Source: Kribbella jejuensis
GTDB lineage: Bacteria > Actinomycetota > Actinomycetes > Propionibacteriales > Kribbellaceae
Reading direction: 5' to 3'
Length of the DNA stretch: 64,000 bases
Assembly: GCF_006715085.1 (NCBI RefSeq)
Contig: NZ_VFMM01000002.1
Span: forward strand, 558,001 to 622,000
Made by a program: the position numbers and the translations under genes. Positions within the stretch are counted from its first letter, which is position 1. Each line of letters opens with the position of its first letter. The notes beneath the pieces are model-generated. The model was not told where the DNA came from, searched no databases, and saw nothing but the letters and a program-made list of their open reading frames with translations. Positions 40,158 to 47,316 of this stretch are shown piece after piece.

Positions 40158-43088
40158 GTGTCACAGCTCCGCATGGAACAAGAAGCCCCGGCAGGCTGGG
40201 AATTCTTCGACTCCGTCGATTTCCCGACCGATCACACCGGCGACCACATGCGTCGTCCGCGGGTCCGCCATGTCGTCACCGCGGTGGTGGTCGGGCATGA
40301 GGGTGCGGCCTGGCTGCCGCGCCTGTCGGAGTCCTTGTGGGCGCTGAACCCACGTCCGGACCGGCTGATCGCGGTCGACACCGGATCCACCGACGAGACC
40401 GCCGAACTGCTCGCCGCGATGCCGGGTGTGGAGCCCGTCGTCGCAGCCTCCGCACGCACCGGCTTCGGGACGGCGGTCGCCCGCGGCCTGGAAACCCACG
40501 GTTTCGCGCCGATTCCGAGCGCCGTCGGTCCGTACGGTGACGACGGCCACATGCCCGTGGTGGAGTGGCTGTGGCTGCTGCACGACGACTGCGCGCCGGC
40601 GCCGAAGGCACTGGAGAAATTGTTGCTCCAGGCCACTATTTCTCCGCAGACCGGGGTGTGGGGGCCGAAGCTGCGGCTCTGGCCGCGGGACCGCGAGCTG
40701 CTCGAGGTCGGTGTCACCACGTCGCTCGGCGGCCGCCGCGACACCGGCATCGAGAACGGCGAGCTCGACCAGGGCCAGCACGACCAGCCGCGGAACGTGC
40801 TCGCGGTCAGCTCGGCCGGCATGCTCGTTCGCCGCGACGTGTGGGAGTCGTTGCACGGCTTCGATCCGCGGCTGCCGATGTTCCGCGACGACATCGACTT
40901 CGGCTGGCGGGCCAGCCGGGCCGGCTTCCAGGTCGGGGTCGCGCCGGACGCGGTCGTCTACCACGCGCAGGCCGCGGCCACCGGTGAGCGGGCGCTGGCC
41001 GGCACCCGGCGGCACGCGTACCAACTCGACCGCGCCCATGCGTACTACACCGTTCTCGCGAACGCCCCCGGCAAGCTGCTTCCGCTGCTGATCCTGCGGT
41101 TCCTGTTCGGCACGGTCCTGCGCTCGATCTGGTTCGTCGTCGGCAAGACACCGTCCGGTGCGGTCGACGAGTGGACCGCCTTGCTCGGCACGCTGCTGGC
41201 CGGCGGCTGGACCACTGCGCGGAAGAACCGCCGCAATCTCGACCAGGTTCCGTACGACGACATCAAGGGCCTGTTCTCCCGATCGGTGCACGCACTGCGG
41301 CACAACCTCGAGGAGACCACCAGCACGATCTCGGAGCGGATCCGGGAAGCCTGGGCCGACGAGCCCGAGGAACAGGTCGTCACCACGGCACGCCGGGCCA
41401 AGTCCACGGCGCGCGTCGCGGTGGATCAGCCGCGGTGGCGGCGGCAACTGATCCGGCGGCCGTTCCTGGTCGCGTGGGTGGTGCTCGCGCTCGGTGCGTT
41501 GGTCGCGGCGCGTGACCTGATCGGTGGCGGTGCGCTGCGCTCGCACCTGCTCTTGCCTGCCCAGGAGAACATCGCGGCGCTGTGGCATGCCGCGGCGTCC
41601 GCTCCGCCCGGGGTCACCCCGCCCGCCTGGCTGGGGCAGATGTGGGCGTTCTCGACGGTGATGTTCGGTCCGGGCGGCGCGACGAACATCCTGCTGCTCG
41701 GTGCGGTTCCGCTCGCCGGCCTGGCAGCCTGGGCGTTGCTGCGCGCGTTCGTGGTCGATCGGGTGGCGCGCGCTTGGGGCGCTTCGGCGTACGGGCTGGC
41801 CGTCTTCACGAACGGTGCGATCTCGCAAGGGCGGCTCGGGACGTGTGTGGCGGCGATCGTGCTGCCGCTGCTCGGTGCCGCCATCCACACCGTCGCCCGG
41901 CGGCGGCGAGTGGTCGTCCAGGGCAGTTGGCGGGCCGCGTGGTTCGCCGGGATCTGCCTGGCAGTGCTGTTCGCGTTCACGCCGGCGCTCGGGTTGCTGA
42001 TCGCGGTCATCCTGGTCTTCGGCGCGGTGCTCGGCCTCGGCTGGCGGCGCCAGGGGCGGCAGTTGGTGTTCTCGGTCGTGCTCGGCCTGCTGCTCGTGCT
42101 GCCGTGGACGATCGACCTGATCAAGCACCCCTCGAAGCTGGGCCAGGAGGCGGGCGGTCCGCCGACCGCCGCGATCGGTCCGGGCGACAGCCTGCCGCAT
42201 CTGTTGACCGGTACGCCGCTCGGTGCGCCGACGCCGTGGTGGTTCGCCGTACCGCTGATCCTGGTGGCGCTGGTCGCGCTGCTGCGCGAGTCGCGGCAGC
42301 GCTACGAACTGCTCGGCTGGTTCGCCGCGCTGGCCGGTCTGGCCGGGACGCTGGTCGCGAGCCGGCTCGGTGGCGGCGCCGGTCCGTTGATGTTCCTGAT
42401 GACGGCCGGCTGGATCATCTCGGTCACGGTCGCCTGGGATTCGGTCGGGAAGTCGCGGGAGATCCTCGTCCAGGGTGTGCTCGGGATCGCGCTGGTGACG
42501 ACGATCGTCACCGCGGGGTTCTGGCTCGTCCGCGGGACCGACGGCCCGTTGTGGCGCGGCCCGGCCCAGGACCTCCCGGCGTACCTGGTGGCCTCGCAGG
42601 ATCCGCCGGACAACCAGTCGATCCTGGTCGTGCGCAAGGCACCGGGCGGCCAGATGCGGTTCTCGCTGGTCAAGGACGGCGGGCCGCGGATGGGTTCGCT
42701 CGAGGCGGCGCCGACGCCGGCCCAGACCAAGCCGATCACCGACGTCCTGGCCACGCTCGGCGGTGGCGGCAGCGGTGAGGAAGGGCGCCAGTTGGCCGGT
42801 CTCGCGATCGACTACGTGTACCTGCCCGGCCCGGTGGACCCGACACTGCAGTCGACACTCGACTCGCTGCCCGGCCTCACCCGGGCCAGCGCGAACGACG
42901 GCGACGCGTCCTGGCTCGTGGACCGCTCGAAGATCACCGGCACGACGCCGATCGTGGACCAGACGCATTCGGTCTGGCGCGTCCTCGGGCTGATCGGCTG
43001 GATCATCGCGCTGATCTTCTGCCTGCCGACGGTCCGCCGTACCGTCGCCGTACCGCAAGGAACCCACGCGAGGAGGGATCCGCGGTGA
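40158..43088 (+). CDS. Large membrane glycosyltransferase (GT2 plus multi-helix domain)
   Basis: A 976-residue protein. The GT-A domain at about 35-300 contains TAVVVGHEGAAWLPRLSESL, LLHDDCAPAPKALEKLL (the DxD-like acidic pair) and PMFRDDIDFGWRASRAGF. A hydrophobic half of about ten helices (about 310-335 and 435-800) is followed by an extracytoplasmic end with a last helix near 945-965. Actinobacteria keep this gene just after whiB; it probably builds an envelope glycan from lipid-linked sugars. It overlaps the DUF5719 gene by 4 bases. GTG 40158 is used, with ATG 40173 as an alternative. Confidence 0.85.
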   Translation: MSQLRMEQEAPAGWEFFDSVDFPTDHTGDHMRRPRVRHVVTAVVVGHEGAAWLPRLSESLWALNPRPDRLIAVDTGSTDETAELLAAMPGVEPVVAASARTGFGTAVARGLETHGFAPIPSAVGPYGDDGHMPVVEWLWLLHDDCAPAPKALEKLLLQATISPQTGVWGPKLRLWPRDRELLEVGVTTSLGGRRDTGIENGELDQGQHDQPRNVLAVSSAGMLVRRDVWESLHGFDPRLPMFRDDIDFGWRASRAGFQVGVAPDAVVYHAQAAATGERALAGTRRHAYQLDRAHAYYTVLANAPGKLLPLLILRFLFGTVLRSIWFVVGKTPSGAVDEWTALLGTLLAGGWTTARKNRRNLDQVPYDDIKGLFSRSVHALRHNLEETTSTISERIREAWADEPEEQVVTTARRAKSTARVAVDQPRWRRQLIRRPFLVAWVVLALGALVAARDLIGGGALRSHLLLPAQENIAALWHAAASAPPGVTPPAWLGQMWAFSTVMFGPGGATNILLLGAVPLAGLAAWALLRAFVVDRVARAWGASAYGLAVFTNGAISQGRLGTCVAAIVLPLLGAAIHTVARRRRVVVQGSWRAAWFAGICLAVLFAFTPALGLLIAVILVFGAVLGLGWRRQGRQLVFSVVLGLLLVLPWTIDLIKHPSKLGQEAGGPPTAAIGPGDSLPHLLTGTPLGAPTPWWFAVPLILVALVALLRESRQRYELLGWFAALAGLAGTLVASRLGGGAGPLMFLMTAGWIISVTVAWDSVGKSREILVQGVLGIALVTTIVTAGFWLVRGTDGPLWRGPAQDLPAYLVASQDPPDNQSILVVRKAPGGQMRFSLVKDGGPRMGSLEAAPTPAQTKPITDVLATLGGGGSGEEGRQLAGLAIDYVYLPGPVDPTLQSTLDSLPGLTRASANDGDASWLVDRSKITGTTPIVDQTHSVWRVLGLIGWIIALIFCLPTVRRTVAVPQGTHARRDPR

Positions 43089-44569
43089 GCCGGTTGCTGT
43101 CCGATCCGCGACTCCGGATCGGCGCCGTCGTCGCGGCCATGGCCGTGCTGGCCGGGCTCGGGATCGTCACCCATCCGGGCAAGGCGGACACCCGGGTCGA
43201 GGCGGCCACCACGGAGCCGTCCCGGGTGATCGTGAACCGGACGGCGCTTGCCTGTCCGGTGCTGTCCGCGGGCGGCAAGATGACCAGCGTCGTGAACGCG
43301 GTCTCCCCGACCCTGCCGGACGGTACGCCGACCTCCGCGGGCGCGGCCCAACCGCTGTCGATCGCGCCGCTGCCGGCCACCTCCAACCCGGTCGGCTCGT
43401 TGCTGAAGCGCGGCACCATCGGCTCGAGCCCCGTGTCGTCCAAGCCCGTCCCACTGTCGATCCAGGGCACCGGTCCGCTGGCCGCGGGCACCGTCGGCAC
43501 GAGTACGACGACCGCGCCCGACGGCGAGGTCAACCGCGGGATGGCGAGCGTGCCGTGCCAGCTGCCCGGATCGGACTTCTGGTTCGTCGGGGCATCCGGT
43601 GCGAGCGACCGGCGCGACGTGTTGGTGCTGACCAACCTGGACAGCATCAACGCCGAGGTCAACGTCAGTGTGTACTCGCGGGCCGGTGCCGCGGACCTGC
43701 CCGCCGCACGCGGCATCGTCGTTCCGGCGCACGGCACGTCCGAGTTGTTCCTCCGGCAGGTCGCGCCGGACCTGCGCGACATCGCGCTGCACGTCGAGTC
43801 GACCGGCGGCCGGGTCGCGGCCGCGGTCCGGTCGAACGCGTCGAGCGCCGGTAAACCGCTCGGTGTCGACTGGCTGAACCAGTCGGCCGACCCGGCCACG
43901 ATGTCGTTCGTCCCGGCGGTCGCGCCGGGCAACGGGCAGCGGATCCTGTCGATCGCCAACCCGACCGACCTGCAGGCGACCGTCAGCCTGACGATCAACG
44001 GACCGAACGGGCCGTTCAAGCCGGCCGGTCTGGAGACCGTGATGGTCGATGCCGGCGCGGTGAAGACGGTCGCGCTCGACAAGGTGCTGAACGGCGACGC
44101 GAGCGGGATCACGCTCACCTCGGACCAGCCGGTGACCGCGGCGCTGCGGGCCACCGACGCGAGCCGGACCGAGTTCTCCTCGATCGGATCCGCCGACGCG
44201 CTGGCCGGCCCGGCGTACCTCGTGCTGCCCGCCCATCGGCAGCCGGTCGTGCTGCAGGTGACCGCTCCGGGCAAGACCGCGAGCGTGAAGTTCGAGCTGC
44301 GCGACGCGGTCGGGCGGGCGCTCGTGACGCGCGCGCTGGACATCGTGAACGGCGCGACCACGCCGATCTCGTTCCCCGCGCAGCCGCGACCGACGTACCT
44401 GATGGTTCAGCAGACCCGCGGGACGGTGGTCGCGGGCGTCACGCTGATGCCGGCGCCGAAGCCGTCGAAGGACGACGTACCACAGGTGGCCGCGTGGCCG
44501 CTGTCGACGTCACTGGTGTTCCGCGCCCAGCTCGGCGCCCAGCCCGACGTGAGCGCGGCCCTCCGCTAG
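43085..44569 (+). CDS. DUF5719 family exported protein
   Basis: A 494-residue protein with an uncleaved or signal-type helix at about 10-30, then a beta-rich region with repeated modules (DVLVLTNLDSINAEVNVSVYSRAG, RILSIANPTDLQATVSLTINGPNG, SVKFELRDAVGRALVTRALDI), each with the shape of an immunoglobulin-like or CARDB-like domain. DUF5719 is found next to the large glycosyltransferase in actinobacteria, so a joint envelope role is likely; the biochemical function is unknown. GTGA overlaps the preceding stop. Confidence 0.83.
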   Translation: MSRLLSDPRLRIGAVVAAMAVLAGLGIVTHPGKADTRVEAATTEPSRVIVNRTALACPVLSAGGKMTSVVNAVSPTLPDGTPTSAGAAQPLSIAPLPATSNPVGSLLKRGTIGSSPVSSKPVPLSIQGTGPLAAGTVGTSTTTAPDGEVNRGMASVPCQLPGSDFWFVGASGASDRRDVLVLTNLDSINAEVNVSVYSRAGAADLPAARGIVVPAHGTSELFLRQVAPDLRDIALHVESTGGRVAAAVRSNASSAGKPLGVDWLNQSADPATMSFVPAVAPGNGQRILSIANPTDLQATVSLTINGPNGPFKPAGLETVMVDAGAVKTVALDKVLNGDASGITLTSDQPVTAALRATDASRTEFSSIGSADALAGPAYLVLPAHRQPVVLQVTAPGKTASVKFELRDAVGRALVTRALDIVNGATTPISFPAQPRPTYLMVQQTRGTVVAGVTLMPAPKPSKDDVPQVAAWPLSTSLVFRAQLGAQPDVSAALR

Positions 44570-44577
44570 GGCGTGCC

Positions 44578-44964
44578 CTAACCCTCGCTGGTGTTGGCGC
44601 CGGGGTCCTGCAGCATTCGCAGGTGACGGCGGCGGGCGACCTCGACCGGCGCGCCCGGCGTGCCGGCGCGCGGTTCGCCGCGCGGTGGGAGCGGGCGGGC
44701 TGCTTCGCGGACCGCGTTCGCCAGCGCCTCGAGGTCGTCCGACGACGGGCCGGCCGCGGCCGGGTCCGGAGCGAGCCGGATGACCTCCCACCCGTTCGGC
44801 GCGGTGAGGCGGTCGGCGTGGTCGGCGCACAGGTCGTAGCAGTGCGGCTCGGCGTACGTCGCCAGCGGACCGAGCACACAGGTCGAGTCGGCGTACACGT
44901 AGGTGAGCGTTGAGACGGCAGGCTTCTGACATCCGGCGCGCGAACAGATCCTGGCGATGCTCAC
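44578..44964 (-). CDS. DUF3499 family protein
   Basis: A 128-residue protein, a standard actinobacterial DUF3499. An N-terminal Cys-rich part (ARICSRAGCQKPA near 4-16 and EPHCYDLCADHADRLTAP near 39-56) could bind zinc; the C-terminal half is charged and probably flexible. The function is unknown. The start is GTG 44964, with TAACGT exactly six bases before it. It is divergent from the zincin-like gene across only 31 bases. Confidence 0.86.
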   Translation of the reverse strand: MSIARICSRAGCQKPAVSTLTYVYADSTCVLGPLATYAEPHCYDLCADHADRLTAPNGWEVIRLAPDPAAAGPSSDDLEALANAVREAARPLPPRGEPRAGTPGAPVEVARRRHLRMLQDPGANTSEG

Positions 44965-44970
44965 GGACAG

Positions 44971-44976
44971 ACGTTA
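44971..44976 (-). promoter_or_regulatory. -10 box of leaderless promoter for DUF3499
   Basis: TAACGT on the minus strand, exactly six bases before the GTG at 44964 and seven bases from the opposing -10 box. Confidence 0.55.
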
Positions 44977-44983
44977 CCCCCAC

Positions 44984-44989
44984 TAGGCT
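44984..44989 (+). promoter_or_regulatory. -10 box of leaderless promoter for the zincin-like gene
   Basis: TAGGCT followed by exactly six bases and the GTG at 44996. Confidence 0.55.
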
Positions 44990-44995
44990 GAGCGT

Positions 44996-45442
44996 GTGAC
45001 CGAGGCTCGCCGTCATCGCAGGCACATCGACCGCCACGGCCGCGGCCTGCTCGGCCCGATCAGCCGGCCGAGCAAGTTCGCGCCGCGGGGTCTGCCGCTG
45101 CAGCGATCGCTCGCGGCCTCGTTCGACGAGGTGGTCGCGATCGAGGTGACCCGGCTGGAGAAGCGGCTGCCGCAGGTGGTCGCGCGGGTCGAGTTCGCGA
45201 TCGAGGACGTCCCGAACCTGGACCTCGACGCCACCGAGATCCCGCTCACCCACGCCACCGGCGGCACGTCGCACGAGCCCTACCGGATCGTCGTGTTCCG
45301 CCGCCCGATCGAGCTCCGCGCCGAACGGTCCGGCAGCAGCCTGTCCTGGCTGGTCCGCTCGGCCCTCGTCCTGGAACTGGCGGACGTCCTGGCCCTCTCC
45401 CCGGAACAGATCGACCCCGACTTCGACACCGGCGAGGACTGA
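44996..45442 (+). CDS. Metallopeptidase-family (zincin-like) protein lacking HExxH
   Basis: A 148-residue protein matching the actinobacterial metallopeptidase-family neighbour of DUF3499. FDEVVAIEVTRLEKRLPQV lies near 43-61, then EPYRIVVFRRPIELRA near 93-108. The helix that carries HExxH in the zincin family reads LVRSALVLELADVLALSPEQIDP, with no histidine pair, so protease activity is not expected. The leaderless promoter supports the GTG start. In streptomycetes manB follows this gene directly; here about 10.8 kb intervenes. Confidence 0.83.
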   Translation: MTEARRHRRHIDRHGRGLLGPISRPSKFAPRGLPLQRSLAASFDEVVAIEVTRLEKRLPQVVARVEFAIEDVPNLDLDATEIPLTHATGGTSHEPYRIVVFRRPIELRAERSGSSLSWLVRSALVLELADVLALSPEQIDPDFDTGED

Positions 45443-45503
45443 TCGCCTCGCGTCAGGTGCCGGACCGGTGGGGAGGGGAACCGGTCCGGCGGTGGGGGGA
45501 CGG

Positions 45504-46397
45504 TCAGGACAGGTGCGGACCGAGGAGGTCGGTCAGCTCGATGCGTTCGTAGAAGCCGGCCCGGAGGCGGTCGCCGAGGTTGTCGGCTTCTTCGGCGCCG
45601 TCGTTGACCGGGTCGATGTGGACGCGGAACGGCCGGCTGCCTTTGGGCAGGTCGACGACGCGGGCGATCTGCCGGGCCACCTCCGTGGGGTCCGCGGTGC
45701 TCGGCGCGAGCTTGGCGAGCCGGGTACCGACCTGGTCGATCAGGCCCGCGTACAAGGTCTCGTACGCGGCCACCGTCTCGCTGTCGGCGGGGTGGCCCGC
45801 GTGCGCGAAGTGGTTCGTGCCGGTGGTGAACGACCCCGGTACGACGATCGTCGTGTCCACACCGAACCGGGCCAGCTCGGCCGCGTAGCTGACCGCGAGC
45901 GAGTCCTCGGCGGCTTTCGCGGCGAAGTACGGCGCGAGGTACGGCGGCGTACCGCCCCGGGTGCTGGAGGACCCGACCCAGACCAGCAGACCGTCCCGGC
46001 GCGCCCGCATGTGCGGCAGGATCGCGCGGTTCACCCGCTGCGTCGACAGCACGTTGACGTCGTACACCGCCACCAGTTCCTCAGGCGTGAACGCTTCCGC
46101 CGGCCCGAGGACCATGTGGCCGGCGTTGTGTACGACCACGTCCAGCTCGGCGACCTCGTCGAGCACCCGGCGTACCGCGGCGTCGACCGAGTCCTGCGAA
46201 CTGACGTCCATCTCCAGCGCCCGGACGTCCACGCCGTTGGATCGCGCGTACTCCTCGAGCTCGGCCACCGCGGCGGCGTTGCGGTCGGTGGTGTGCCGCA
46301 TCCCGGCGTACACCCGATGCCCGGCGTCGGCGAGCGCCCGCGCGGCCATGGCGCCGAAACCGCTGGAGGCACCGGTGACGATGATGTTCTTGGACAT
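45504..46397 (-). CDS. Short-chain dehydrogenase/reductase
   Basis: A 297-residue SDR: VTGASSGFGAMAARAL at 7-22, NAG at 91-93, Ser144-145 and YFAAK (Tyr157, Lys161). VYAGMRH near 29-35 suggests NADP binding through the Arg. The substrate is unknown. AGGGAGGAA is eight bases before the ATG. It is the second gene of a pair with the SDR upstream (34 bases apart, same strand), and both follow the LuxR-type regulator. Confidence 0.87.
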   Translation of the reverse strand: MSKNIIVTGASSGFGAMAARALADAGHRVYAGMRHTTDRNAAAVAELEEYARSNGVDVRALEMDVSSQDSVDAAVRRVLDEVAELDVVVHNAGHMVLGPAEAFTPEELVAVYDVNVLSTQRVNRAILPHMRARRDGLLVWVGSSSTRGGTPPYLAPYFAAKAAEDSLAVSYAAELARFGVDTTIVVPGSFTTGTNHFAHAGHPADSETVAAYETLYAGLIDQVGTRLAKLAPSTADPTEVARQIARVVDLPKGSRPFRVHIDPVNDGAEEADNLGDRLRAGFYERIELTDLLGPHLS

Positions 46398-46431
46398 GCT
46401 CGTTCCTCCCTGGATGACCCCTCGGCGAGAC

Positions 46432-47181
46432 TTAGATGACGCCGCCGTTGACGTAGATGATCTGGCCGTTCACCCAGCGCGCCGGGCCGGCGAGGAACGA
46501 CACGGCTTCCGCGATGTCCGGCGGTCCGCCGAGGCGCTGGAGCGGAGCCAGGTTCGCCAGCCTGTCGATGGTCGCCTGGTCCTTGCCGTCCAGGAACAGG
46601 TCGGTCGCGGTCGGTCCGGGCGCGACGGCGTTCACGGTGATGTCCCGGCCGCGCAACTCCCTGGCCAGGATCAGTGTCATCGCGTCGACCGCGCCCTTGG
46701 TGGCCGCGTAGCCGGTGTAGCTCTCGAAGCCCAGCTTGACCACCGACGACGAGAAGTTGATGATCGCGCCGCCGGGCCGGACCCGACGGGCCGCCTGCTG
46801 GTTCACCACGAACGTGCCCCGGATGTTGATCCGGTGCATCCGGTCCAGGTCGGCCAGCTCGAACGTCGCCAACGGCGACAGCAGCATGATTCCGGCCGTG
46901 TGCACGACGACGTCGACGCCTCCGTAGAGCCGCTCGGTGGCGTCGAACAGGTCCGCGACCTGCGTCTCGTCCGCCACGTCGGCACCGAACGTGCTGGCGG
47001 TGCCGCCTTCGTCGACGATCAGCTTGGCGACCTGATCGGCGGTGTCCGGGTTGCCGGCGTACGCCACCAGGACGCTCATACCGTCCGCGGCGAGCCGCCG
47101 GGAAACTTCACGGCCGATGCCGCCGGATCCACCGGTGACGATCGCGACGCGGGCATCCGCACTGGTTCCGGGAGTGGCCAT
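46432..47181 (-). CDS. Short-chain dehydrogenase/reductase
   Basis: A 249-residue SDR similar to 3-oxoacyl-ACP reductase-like enzymes: TGGSGGIGREVSRRL at 16-30, HTAG at 94-97, Ser144-146 and YAATK (Tyr158, Lys162). Acid residues after the second strand are absent (LVAYAGNPD), which points to NADP. GGAGG lies eight bases before the ATG. It is probably co-transcribed with the next SDR; the LuxR-type regulator gene upstream is a possible controller. Confidence 0.87.
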   Translation of the reverse strand: MATPGTSADARVAIVTGGSGGIGREVSRRLAADGMSVLVAYAGNPDTADQVAKLIVDEGGTASTFGADVADETQVADLFDATERLYGGVDVVVHTAGIMLLSPLATFELADLDRMHRINIRGTFVVNQQAARRVRPGGAIINFSSSVVKLGFESYTGYAATKGAVDAMTLILARELRGRDITVNAVAPGPTATDLFLDGKDQATIDRLANLAPLQRLGGPPDIAEAVSFLAGPARWVNGQIIYVNGGVI

Positions 47182-47316
47182 CTCGAGATCCTCCGATCAG
47201 GGGTACGCCGTCCTTCGCGGCACTTCGGATGGCCTCACTCTCGCGCCACACCGGCAGGCATTGCCCCCGTCACCCCCGGGGTTCGACCCCCGGGGCTCTG
47301 CTGTCCCGGGGAATGG

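Noticed and set aside
40161..43067. Long open frame (968 codons) on the minus strand opposite the large glycosyltransferase
   Set aside because: Same explanation: shadow of a real gene, with no recognisable motif or ribosome site.
47272..47295. GGGGTTCGACCCC resembling a tRNA T-arm, possible attachment site at the insertion
   Set aside because: The stem does not fit a T-arm of five pairs with a seven-base loop, no acceptor or anticodon arm is nearby, and it lies inside, not at the edge of, the 10.8-kb insertion. It is simply a duplicated ACCCCCGGGG.
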